NCBI GenBank assembly: GCA_965644315.1 | Contig: CBFFRQ010000067.1 | Location: 558,001 to 622,000, forward strand | Source of the DNA: Caecitellus pseudoparvulus | Lineage: Eukaryota; Bigyra: Bicosoecida | Direction of reading: 5' to 3' | DNA: 64,000 bases | Part shown: positions 55,461 to 64,000 of the stretch, one piece after another | How positions within the stretch are numbered: position 1 is the first letter of the stretch | Layout of the letters: each line of letters opens with the position of its first letter | Program-made: the position numbers and the translations under genes | Notes under the pieces: model-generated | The model's input: the letters and a program-made list of their open reading frames with translations, nothing else | Databases searched by the model: none | What the model was told of the DNA's origin: nothing

Positions 55461-58400
55461 ATGGATGCCTCTCCGCAAAGGCACACTCACAGCACCACCA
55501 GGCACCAGCTCGATCGAACACTCGTGCTCAGTGAGTTTTCCTCCCTCGAACAGCACATCCATGACTTGGAAGAGGTGGAGGAGACGCGGGCAAGTCCCCA
55601 GCAGAGCGGCCGTGTCGGCTTGCTGATGCGCATGGCAAGCATGCCGAAGCTCCTCCCACCGCAAGCATCGTCTGGGAGGTCTAGTTCATGGGGATCTCTA
55701 CAAGGGGGCAATGTACGCTCAGAAGGCACTGAGTTGCCCCCTACACGTCCTGCCGCCCAGCCCAGCTTTCTGCCTTCTCCGCGAAGTCACCAGCCCAGCG
55801 CGGGTAGCGTTTCATCCCGGCCCCAACGCAGTCACTCCCGAAGCAGCCTGGACGACGAGGCAAGCTCCCAACTGCGCATAGAAGAGGCTGCTTTGTTTGT
55901 TGAAGACGTCCTTGCCCACCGGCAATTGAGAGTGCGCACGAGTGAGGCATGGGCCATTGCCCTGTACAAGCTGTACTACACAAGTGCAGCCAGGGTATTC
56001 ATTCAGTCCATCAACATCCTGCACATGGTGCTGGTGTTCTTTGAACCCAACGACAATGACGGCGAGACGTACGAGATTGTTCTTGGCATGAAGGCTTCCA
56101 GGTCGACCCTGGGTGTTGCAGTACTGTGGGTAGAGCTGCTTATCTTGCTGGCGCTGACGGCGGACATGGTGGCCAAGATGCTGGCCATTGGGCTGGACTC
56201 CTTCTTCAACTGGTCGTGGATGTTCCGCCGTGCGGCCAGGTCGCTCAGCTGCCCGCGCATCTGCAAGGGCTGCTGCACGGGAAGGCGGGGACTGGACCCG
56301 CGCCTGTCAGGCGGGCCTGTGCGCAAGCACCGCCCAACCCGCAAACAGCGAGACTCAGGGCGAGGAAGCATGCCACCACCGAAAGGGGAGGAAGGGCATC
56401 GTATGCCACACTTTCTCACTGAGAAAGGGCACTTTTGGGATGCTGTGCGTTGCCTGAGCCTGGCGTTGTTCTGGGTGGACCTGCTTGGCATGGTGGCGGT
56501 GCCTGGGCACTTCCAGTTCAGCCGGGTCCTGCGGCCCATCGTCTTCATCGCCTACAGCGGCGAGCTACGCCGGTGGGTCTTCCTCATTGCCTCCCTCTTT
56601 CCCAAGTTTGTGGAAATGCTGACCCTGCTGCTCCTCGTCGTGGCGGTGTGGGCCACGTTTGGCTTGCTCCTCTTCTACGACGACGCCGCATACTGCGGAG
56701 ACACGGCGGGGCAGAACTTCAACACTTTTTGGTCTGCCTCCCTGGCCATGTTTGCGCTGTACACGTCGGAGTCGTACCCAGACATCATGTACCCATCGTT
56801 CGGGAACGGCGCCGCCTTTTCTCGCATGTACGGCATTTACTTCATCGTGTTCGTCGTGGGCGTCCTGTTCGTGCTCAGCAACCTCATCATTCCCACCTTG
56901 TACGCATCTTTCAAGTCCAAGCGCCGGCTCTTGGCCCTGTACATGCACGTGTCACAGCGTCGTGGGCTCATGGCGGCGTTTGCGAAGCTGAATGTGCACG
57001 GGGACAACCTCATCCGCTTGCACACTTTCCGCAGTCTGCTACAGCGCTTGCGCCCAGACCTGCTTGTGGGAGGGGATGTCAAGTCAAAAGACTTCCGCTG
57101 TGCTGTGCAGCTCATGGTGGTGGAGATGCAGACAATGGCTGGCGCGGAGGGCGATGCTGATGTGGCCCTGAGCGAGTCACTAGATGCACGGTCCGTTTCA
57201 ACGAGGCAAGGGTCACATGGCAGGCAGCGCAGCTGGGATGTGGATGCCCTTGACCACGGAGGTGATGCCCGGGAGCTGCTCCATGCACGGCGGGTGCCAA
57301 GCACCCGTGCCTCCATCATGGAACTGCCTGAGCCGACCTTGCTCCTGGATTCGTCAGACAGCGAGGCAGACGATGTGGAGATTGTGAACGTTTTGAGCAC
57401 CTCCCACAGGTATCCCTTTGCGCGCTCCCACAGCATATCTACCAGTAGGCCGCTGGAGCTGTCACCTCGGGCGAGTTCCAAGGCTCATGCGGAGACTCCC
57501 CCCCGCCTACGGGACCCCAGTTTGCGAGGACTGTCCGTCGTGCAAGAGGAGGACGGGGAGTGTCGATCCAAGCGCTCCAGCACAGTGCACGGCGCTCCCA
57601 CACGCGCGAGCACAACAGTTGGCTCGCCGCGCGCCTCGGTGCAAGTGCAAGTGGTCAACCCGTTGCAGGGGCGCGCAGACCTGCGCAGGCCTCGCCTGCC
57701 CCCCCACCTGCGCGAAGGGCCAGCCAAGGTGCCCCTACAGTCCCCTGGCACGCTCCCAGGAGCGTCCAGAAGCTTGATCTCTAAAGATCTGGCCGTCTCA
57801 TCTGCACCAGCCGTGTTGGGCGTTTCGCGAGGCACGCGCGTGAGTCGAGCAGGTAGCATGTCAGCCGCAGCGCAGCCCATCGGCGTGCCTGAAGCGAAGG
57901 CGACGACGAAGAAGGGCATGAAGCGCACGTCAACAATAAAACGCTCAAAGTCCCGCCCGAACCCTCGGCTGCAGAGCTTTGCAGTGGTGTCAGAGGCGGA
58001 CATCGAGGCCGACCTGCGAGGGGTGGCAATGCCGCCCTCCAGGCAGCCATCAGTTGTTGCCGAGGCGGACGAGAGCACGCCATCTAACCCATCTGTATCT
58101 AGACAGGCATCGACCTTTGCCCAACCCAGCCCCAAGGTTGGCCTGCACCGGGGTGCCCGCCGTCGCTCGGCTGGATCAGCAGGCACTGCGAGCACGGGGG
58201 CTTGGGAAGACGCGTTGGACTTGTTCGAGTTCTTCCAGCTTGTGGACGTGATTGGGCGCTCATACAAACGCATCAGCCAGCGTGAGTTCATGCGCAGCCG
58301 CAGCTCCAGGCGGCGTGTTTCCCGCGCGCTTCTTCGGGCGTTGATGCTGGTCACACCTGGACTTGGGCTGCTCTTGGCAGCTCTCATGCCAGTGAACCCG

Positions 58401-59933
58401 CCCAGGGTTCGGATGGCACTGTTGGCCGTGATTGGACTCATTGTTGTGGAAAAAGCAGGCCTTGTTTGGATGCACACGTGGAAGGGCTTCACTAGGCGCA
58501 CGGCGGAACGGGTGGATGGCCTGCTGCTGGCGCTGGGGTGCCTGGCGTTTACGGCGCAGCAGATTTGGGGACCAGGAATTCTAGCCGTGAACCCCCCTGG
58601 GGATGGACTGGCATATCCAGCCCTGCAGGTTCGACAGGCAGGAGACTTGTGGGTCATGCTGCTGGTGCTGCGTGGCTTCCGCATCCTGAACCTGGTGCCC
58701 AATTACCGTGAGATGCTGGTAACAACGCGCTCCGTCGCACGGTTCCTCATGGTAGCGGCGCTGCTCATTGTACTGCTCATGTACTGCTTCGGGCTACTGG
58801 GCGTGTTCCTGTTTGCAGGGGAGCTGCGCTATCGAAAACCCGCTTACGAGGTGTGCTTCGTCTCGGACGGCCTGACCACGTCCATGCAAGCCCACCAAGG
58901 AGTGCAGCGGGACGACAATGCCACGCAGATCTGCAGCGCGCTCCCCAGCTACATTGACGACAACATCCACTTCGACTCCTTCGGCTCTGCGCTGTTCACT
59001 CTGTTCCAAGTGCTCACGACGTCCAACTGGCACGAGGTCATGTACGGCTTCATGTGGGGGGTGCAGGCAAAGGTCGCTGCAGCGCTGTACTTTCTCGCCT
59101 TCTACGTCCTGGCTGTCTCCTTTATCTTCAACCTCGTCATTGCAGTCTTCATTGACAGCTTTGAGAACGCACGCACTGTACTGCGTGAAAAGCGCCGCTA
59201 CATCCGCGACGCGTACACGGGAGGGGGCACCGACGTGTACTGGAAAATCAAGGGCCTGAACAACCAGAGCACCCTCACGGCGTTCTTGGACTCCCAAGAC
59301 CAAGCAGGCGGTTTGCAACCAGCCATTGACTCGCTGAGCCAGGAATTGACGCACAGTGCGCTGCCACACATGTTCAACTCTCGAGCCGGGACAGTGTCGG
59401 GCAGAGTCGGTGCGGCCAACGCGAGCGTGGCTGCAACACGTCCAGCGAGGTACCAAGTAGACTCGACAGCCTTGTCGACGTCCAGCCTTCGGCACCTTCG
59501 GGAGACCATCACACGGGTCGAGGCGGAGCAAGAGCGCAAGGCGCAAGCGACGCGGTTACCACACCCCGACCTGCCGGCATCCTCGCCCCGAACTGTGCAG
59601 GCGTACAGTGCACTGCAAGGAAAGCACATTCAACCACCGCCCATGGGTGCACCACTAGCCTCCGCCAAGCATGCGCGCAGGGCTTCGCCTGCTCCCGAAC
59701 AGTCCTGTCGCAGGCGCCTCAGCACGCAGGACAGCAGCTCCCTGCCACCATCGCACCAACCCGTGTCTTCGCTCCTGTCAGCGTCTGGGGTGTACCGCTC
59801 CCACCGCTCCGTGACCACACCCACGTCAGAGGGCAGCTCAGGCTCCGTCAAGCAGGGCCCTGCTTCTGCCTGCCCAGAGTCGGTCCACGCCGCTGACAGC
59901 GACGCCGACGATGATGACATTTATCCAGCTTGA
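55461..59933 (+). CDS. Large two-domain (two-pore type) voltage-gated cation channel (1490 aa, single exon)
   Basis: Two homologous six-helix channel domains. Domain I (about residues 165-490) has S1 FIQSINILHMVLVFF, S3/S4 LALFWVDLLGMVAVPGHFQF-RVLRPIVFIAYSGELRRW, a pore loop MFALYTSESYPDIMYP and S6 YFIVFVVGVLFVLSNLIIPT. Domain II (about 950-1265) has an S4-like LVLRGFRILNLVPNYREMLV, pore loop FTLFQVLTTSNWHEVMYGFM and S6 LAVSFIFNLVIAVFIDSFEN. This is the TPC layout (endolysosomal Ca2+/Na+ channels in plants and animals). The inter-domain linker of about 450 residues is Ser/Arg-rich, and S2-S3 of domain I carries an inserted basic loop. No clear EF-hands are seen. The start at 55461 (CACCATGG context) was preferred over an in-frame ATG at 55392. 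Confidence 0.87.
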   Translation: MDASPQRHTHSTTRHQLDRTLVLSEFSSLEQHIHDLEEVEETRASPQQSGRVGLLMRMASMPKLLPPQASSGRSSSWGSLQGGNVRSEGTELPPTRPAAQPSFLPSPRSHQPSAGSVSSRPQRSHSRSSLDDEASSQLRIEEAALFVEDVLAHRQLRVRTSEAWAIALYKLYYTSAARVFIQSINILHMVLVFFEPNDNDGETYEIVLGMKASRSTLGVAVLWVELLILLALTADMVAKMLAIGLDSFFNWSWMFRRAARSLSCPRICKGCCTGRRGLDPRLSGGPVRKHRPTRKQRDSGRGSMPPPKGEEGHRMPHFLTEKGHFWDAVRCLSLALFWVDLLGMVAVPGHFQFSRVLRPIVFIAYSGELRRWVFLIASLFPKFVEMLTLLLLVVAVWATFGLLLFYDDAAYCGDTAGQNFNTFWSASLAMFALYTSESYPDIMYPSFGNGAAFSRMYGIYFIVFVVGVLFVLSNLIIPTLYASFKSKRRLLALYMHVSQRRGLMAAFAKLNVHGDNLIRLHTFRSLLQRLRPDLLVGGDVKSKDFRCAVQLMVVEMQTMAGAEGDADVALSESLDARSVSTRQGSHGRQRSWDVDALDHGGDARELLHARRVPSTRASIMELPEPTLLLDSSDSEADDVEIVNVLSTSHRYPFARSHSISTSRPLELSPRASSKAHAETPPRLRDPSLRGLSVVQEEDGECRSKRSSTVHGAPTRASTTVGSPRASVQVQVVNPLQGRADLRRPRLPPHLREGPAKVPLQSPGTLPGASRSLISKDLAVSSAPAVLGVSRGTRVSRAGSMSAAAQPIGVPEAKATTKKGMKRTSTIKRSKSRPNPRLQSFAVVSEADIEADLRGVAMPPSRQPSVVAEADESTPSNPSVSRQASTFAQPSPKVGLHRGARRRSAGSAGTASTGAWEDALDLFEFFQLVDVIGRSYKRISQREFMRSRSSRRRVSRALLRALMLVTPGLGLLLAALMPVNPPRVRMALLAVIGLIVVEKAGLVWMHTWKGFTRRTAERVDGLLLALGCLAFTAQQIWGPGILAVNPPGDGLAYPALQVRQAGDLWVMLLVLRGFRILNLVPNYREMLVTTRSVARFLMVAALLIVLLMYCFGLLGVFLFAGELRYRKPAYEVCFVSDGLTTSMQAHQGVQRDDNATQICSALPSYIDDNIHFDSFGSALFTLFQVLTTSNWHEVMYGFMWGVQAKVAAALYFLAFYVLAVSFIFNLVIAVFIDSFENARTVLREKRRYIRDAYTGGGTDVYWKIKGLNNQSTLTAFLDSQDQAGGLQPAIDSLSQELTHSALPHMFNSRAGTVSGRVGAANASVAATRPARYQVDSTALSTSSLRHLRETITRVEAEQERKAQATRLPHPDLPASSPRTVQAYSALQGKHIQPPPMGAPLASAKHARRASPAPEQSCRRRLSTQDSSSLPPSHQPVSSLLSASGVYRSHRSVTTPTSEGSSGSVKQGPASACPESVHAADSDADDDDIYPA

Positions 59934-59979
59934 GCATATCGCCGCTGCTGGCTCCAGGGAATGCATTGGCGACCGTGCC

Positions 59980-61129
59980 TCACTTGCCACGCCTGCGCTT
60001 CTTCCCACCCGCGCGAGCTGCCACGATGATGCCGTCCCGCTTGCCTTTCTTGGCTGTAAAGTCCACGTTCCCGCCCAGGCTCGTGCCCATGCCCTCGCCC
60101 ATACCGGATCCCAGCACCATCTTTAGCGCCTTGCGGTTGCGCTCCGTCTCGGCGCTGCCTGCCATGAGGGGCATGCGAGCCTTGCGCGACTTGGCGCTGT
60201 AGCTGGGGCGGGGCGCCTCCCCCGTCACCTTCTTGTCGAACTTGCCGAGAGACGCGGTGGACACTTGCACGGCTGCCATGCGAGCCTTCTTCGCAGCGAG
60301 CGTCTCGCCACGAGGCTTGCCCTTCGCTCGCTTGCCCTGCCCAGTGAGGCCACTCACTTCTCCTTCCCCCAGCCCGAGCTGCAGGGGGATGCCGGCAGGC
60401 ACAGCCGGCGCCAGGGCCTTGCTGCCTTTGCGGCCTTTGTTGCCGCGCTCCAAATTCCGCAGCTGGTTCAGCTTGTTGTTCACCACGCGCTCCTTCTTCT
60501 CCAGCTTGGCCTTTTCCCACGGGTCAGCATATGGGTCCTGCCCACGTTTGACGGGCACCGCCCAGTCCGACAGGTCCTCAGCCCCCTCCTTGTACCCGTA
60601 TCGGGCCTTCCACTCCCCGGCATTGTCGTCCCACACCTTGCGGCTCTTCTTGCGCTTCTGCAGGCCCTTCTCCGCCGCGAACAGGTCCCAGCGAGTGGGC
60701 GCCTTAGGAACAGGCACGGGCTTCTCACGGGGCAGGTCCGATGACGGCAGGGGCAGCTTGGCCTGCGCAAGGCCGGAAGATGGAGCCAGTGAAGAAGGCG
60801 CAGTTCCAGGCGCGGCGCAGGCGGCAGGCACTCACCACTGGCCCCTGCTCTGTGCGCTCCACAGGCAGGGCAAACAAGTGCTTCATGAGAAGCTGTGCGT
60901 TGCTCTTGGCCAGCTTGTGCAGGTACCCCTCCTTGTTCTTCCGCAGGCGCTCCAAATCCACCTGGTGTGTGTCCACTGCTGTCAGGGAACCCAAGTCGTA
61001 CTGCAGGTCATCGGCCTTCCCGCTGCTGTCTGTGCGCCCCGCAGCGCCAAACGTGGAGGGCAGCAGGTCCACAGCCTTGACCACGCCTCCAGTAGCAACA
61101 GCGCCGCCGGTGCTGCTCGCGGTGGCCAT
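59980..61129 (-). CDS. RRS1: Ribosome biogenesis protein RRS1 (358 aa, 2 exons)
   Basis: Assembles 5S RNP into pre-60S particles in the nucleolus. Exon 1 (61129-60836) encodes DDLQYDLGSLTAVDTHQVDL and LAKSNAQLLMKHLFALPVER. A 73-bp GTGAGT intron leads to exon 2 (60762-59980): LPREKPVPVPKAPTRWDLFA, KVWDDNAGEWKARYGYK, KKERVVNNKLNQLRNLER and VQVSTASLGKFDKK, all RRS1 hallmarks. The C-terminus is a lysine/arginine-rich nucleolar tail (GGKKRRRGK). Longer than the yeast protein because of the basic C-terminal third. Its stop is about 46 bp from the convergent channel gene stop. Upstream of the ATG, an ATGCAATTTCCGCAC element lies 37 bp away. Confidence 0.93.
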
Positions 61130-61547
61130 GGTGAGCCTGGGTGGGTTGGCGTTCTGGGCTGTGCGATGCAATTTCCGCACCAGCCTGCTTCGTGGCTCTC
61201 GCCACACAGCTCAGCACGTTGGTGTGCCTGCTGATTGAGGACCGTGCAGGCTGATGTGTGGTTGAAGGGAGTCTATCTTTGTGTGTATTTTGTCGTTGCC
61301 GGGCAGGATTGCCCAGCCTGCAGGAGCGGCACGTGTGCCGCGATCCACCCTGACAGACCAGTCCCGGGCACTTTTGAAGCCCCGACCTGCCTCCCAACCA
61401 AGCATGCTGGCATCTCCCTGCATTGCCCTCATAAGGCCCCTCGCCAGAGCACTGCCCAGTGTTTGGTTGCCCGGCATTCGCCCTGCAAGGCCGTGTTTGC
61501 AGCACCTGCCAGTGCCCAGCTCACCAGCGTCCACTCGTCGTGTTACC
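61130..61547. promoter_or_regulatory. Bidirectional promoter region, RRS1 / GlyRS
   Basis: 418 bp between divergent ATGs, with ATGCAATTTCCGCAC (61166-61180) near RRS1. Both genes serve translation, so co-regulation from this region is plausible (inference). Confidence 0.5.
61166..61180 (-). promoter_or_regulatory. TGCGGAA element upstream of RRS1
   Basis: GTGCGGAAATTGCAT on the gene strand, 37 bp before the ATG. Confidence 0.45.
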
Positions 61548-64000
61548 ATGTCTGCTGCAGCTGCTGAGGGTGTGAAACAGCCCACTGTGGAGGAGATTGA
61601 CGCTCTGCGCGCCAGCATCGCCCAGCAGGGCGAGCTGGTCAAGACTCTGAAGAAGTCTGGAGCCGCAAAGGTGTGTGGCAGATTGGCATGCTGGCGTTTT
61701 CTGCGTGCCGCGCCTTGTGTGCCCCGGTGGGCCTGCACTCCGCGTGAACATGACATGCCGGCATGCCGAACGCAGGAGAGCGTGATGGAGGCGGTGGCCA
61801 AGCTCAAGGCGCTGCGTGAGGAGCTGAAGGCCGTGCAGCCTGCGGACATGGTACGGCGGCGTGCTGGGGTGTTGGCGTGCCGGCGTGCACGTTCTCGATC
61901 GCGCCGACGCTGTGCAGGTGGAGGCCTGGAAGGTGGACAAGACCGCCATGGACATGGTCATGATCCGGCGCATGTTCGTCGTGCCTGCCTTTGAGGTGTG
62001 TGCCGCGGCCTGGCGAGGAGGGCGTGCCTCTGGTTCTGTCTGCGGAAATCGACAAGCGCCTCGCTCCTCGCCTACGCACAGATCTACTCTGGCGTGGCAG
62101 GCCTGTACGATTTCGGCCCCCCCGGCTGTGCCCTGAAGGATAACTTCCTGAACAACTGGAAGCGCCACTTTGTGCTGCAGGAGGGCATGCAGCAGCTCGA
62201 GTGCACGACGTTGACTCCGTACCACGTCCTGCAGGCGTCAGGGCACGTGGAGAAGTTCTCTGACCTGATGGTGAAGGACACCAAGACAGGCGAGTGCTTC
62301 CGCGCGGACAAGCTCCTGGAAGACACCATTGACAACCTCCTCACGGGGCCCGGCGCCGAGACCATGCTGTCTGCGCAGCGTGAGGCGCTCAAAACCACCC
62401 GTGCCCAGGCCGATGCGTTCACGCCAGAGGAGCTGCACGCAAAGCTGACGGAGCTGGAGGTCGTGTCTCCCTCTTCTGGCGCACCCCTCACGGAGCCCTT
62501 CCCTTTCAACCTCATGTTCGCGACGTCCATCGGCCCCGCTGGCAACATGCCAGGCTTCCTGCGCCCCGAAACGGCTCAAGGCATGTTCGTGAACTTCAAG
62601 CGCCTCCTGGCCAGCGCAGGCGGCAAGGTGCCCTTTGCCGCAACACAAATTGGCACTGCATACCGGAATGAGATTTCCCCCAAGAACGGACTGCTGCGTG
62701 TGCGCGAGTTCACGATGGCGGAAATTGAGCATTTCGTGCACCCTGAGGAGAAAGACCACGCCTCCTTCGCCACGGTGGCAGACCTGGTCCTGACCCTGTT
62801 CCCCGCAGACAAGCAGCTGGGCGATGGCAAGACTGTGCAGATGACCGCTGGCGAGGCCGTTGCTGCTGGCATCATCGCCAACGAAACGCTGGGCTACTTT
62901 GTGGCACGCACGGCGCTGTTCTTGACGCAGTGCGGCATCCGCCCCGAAGGCCTGCGCTTCCGCCAGCACCTGGCCAACGAAATGGCGCACTATGCCTGTG
63001 ACTGCTGGGACGCTGAGATCCTCATGGCCTCCGGGTGGGTGGAGTGCGTGGGGCACGCGGACCGCAGCGCGTACGACCTCAAAGTGCACTCTGCCGCGTC
63101 AGGCACCGACCTGAGTGCCAGCCGCGTCCTGCCCACGCCCCGAGTGGAAGACATCGTGGAGATGAAGGCCAACCGCGGCAAGATGGGCAAGACCTTCATG
63201 GGCGACAACAAGGCCGTGCAGGCTGCGCTCACGGCGGCGGTGGAGGCGGGCCAGCCTGCGCTGGACCTGGAGGCTGCTCTGGCTGCTGACGGTGAGGTGG
63301 CTCTGGACATCGGCGACGGCAAGACCGCCACCCTCACGCGGGACATGGTGTCCTTTGCACCCGGCCAGCGCAAGGTCTTTGAGGAGACCTTCACGCCCTC
63401 TGTCATTGAGCCGTCTTACGGCGTGGGGCGCATCCTGGAAGGCATCTTCCAACACACCTTCTACGTGCGACCTGAAGTCGGCGCGGGCGGCGACGCCCCT
63501 GCCGAGGCGGCGGACAAGCCCGCCAAGAAGGCCAAGAAGGCCAAGAAGGCCAAGAAGGGGGCCGCCTCGTCAGGCGGCGGCATGGAGATGGAGCGCACGG
63601 TCTTTGCATTCCCACCCGCCCTGGCGCCCACCAAGGTGGCAGTGTTCATCCTGGACGGCCGTGTCCCTATGACGGTCGTGCAGCCCCTGGTGGCAGGCCT
63701 CACGCGCCTGGGCGTGACCTCCGTCACTGACAACGCCACTGCAGCCATCGGCCGCCGCTACGCCCGATCTGACGAGCTGGGCATTCCCTTCGGTGTCACG
63801 GTGGACTTCGATACCGCCACCACAGGCAAAGTCACCCTGCGTGAACGTGACAGCACTGCACAGGTGTACCTCACTGTGGCCGAGGCACCAGCCGTCATCC
63901 GCGACCTCGCCGAAGAAACGCTCTCCTGGGCCGACGTCTTCGCGAGTCGGGAGGTCAAGTCTGAGGGCATGCCGCTGCACCCCTTCGCAGCACGCCCTGT
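61548..64000 (+). CDS. GARS1: Glycyl-tRNA synthetase, 3' end beyond the window (731+ aa, 4 exons seen)
   Basis: Class II alpha2-type GlyRS. Exons 61548-61670, 61776-61850, 61918-61995 and 62082 onward. Exons 1-2 form a WHEP domain (VEEIDALRASIAQQGELVKT; ESVMEAVAKLKALREEL). Exon 4 starts IYSGVAGLYDFGPPGCALKD (motif 1), then GFLRPETAQGMFVNFKRLL, GTAYRNEISPKNGLLRVREF (motif 2), IEPSYGVGRILEGIFQHTFY (motif 3) and the anticodon-binding domain (ALAPTKVAVFILDG; GRRYARSDELGIPFGVTVDF). A lysine-rich insertion (four KKA repeats, about 63520-63560) sits just before the anticodon-binding domain. No targeting peptide at the N-terminus. Intron donors GTGTGT, GTACGG, GTGTGT. Truncated at the window edge close to the expected C-terminus. 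Confidence 0.95.
62041..62049 (+). promoter_or_regulatory. TGCGGAA element in GlyRS intron 3
   Basis: TGCGGAAAT within the 86-bp intron 61996-62081. Confidence 0.35.

Noticed and set aside
43278-61180. Exact 15-bp match GTGCGGAAATTGCAT at two sites taken alone
   Set aside because: A few exact 15-mer pairs are expected by chance in 64 kb; only the wider set of TGCGGAA sites near gene starts is offered as a finding.

Overview
This is nuclear DNA of a eukaryotic microbe. It is GC-rich and gene-dense, with short spliceosomal introns (mostly 65-210 bp) and CACCATGG-like start contexts. The core genes are eukaryote-specific: Brr2, histone H3, RPB8, eIF3h, RRS1, RFA3, DPY30, a cytosolic-type glycyl-tRNA synthetase and a CLU protein. 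A TMEM17/TMEM216-like ciliary transition-zone protein implies a flagellated cell. A CRY-DASH photolyase/cryptochrome and a fused aspartokinase-diaminopimelate decarboxylase (lysine made by the DAP route) fit a protist of the algal or stramenopile/haptophyte kind. I cannot place the lineage further from sequence alone.

Layout. Bases 1-8.2 kb hold a tandem cluster of four intronless ankyrin paralogues (all minus strand), built from a 38-residue (114-bp) ankyrin unit, with duplicated flanks and a conserved basic C-terminal tail. From 8.5 kb the window becomes ordinary and very compact: Brr2 helicase (-), ankyrin protein (+), mitochondrial ferredoxin/adrenodoxin reductase (-), CRAL-TRIO/Sec14 protein (+), DPY30 (-), NEK-like kinase (-), a kelch-EGF membrane protein (-), histone H3 (-), eIF3h (-), a TAF1B/Rrn7-type Pol I factor (-), a coiled-coil/ankyrin protein (+), aspartokinase-DAP decarboxylase (-), RFA3 (+), a FAN/NSMAF-like BEACH-WD40 protein (-), a SulP anion transporter (-), CLU (-), RPB8 (+), CRY-DASH (-), TMEM17-like (-), a very large two-pore channel (+), RRS1 (-), and glycyl-tRNA synthetase (+, cut by the window end).

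Several genes were recovered only by joining small exons by eye: DPY30 (four exons), RPB8 (four), CRY-DASH (four), TMEM17-like (four) and the N-terminus of Brr2. Of 32 modelled introns, 15 start GTGCGT and 9 start GTGAG. Splice junctions were read by eye, keeping frame and family alignment, and may be off by a base.

Genome-level signals worth following are: (i) the 114-bp/342-bp higher-order ankyrin repeats; (ii) a TTCCGCA/TGCGGAA element that sits repeatedly just upstream of start codons or inside 5'-proximal introns; (iii) a 21-bp sequence shared by the FDXR intron and a probable unspliced intron in the TAF1B-like gene; (iv) convergent genes whose stop codons lie only about 20-160 bp apart. 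No rRNA, tRNA, CRISPR array or transposon was found.
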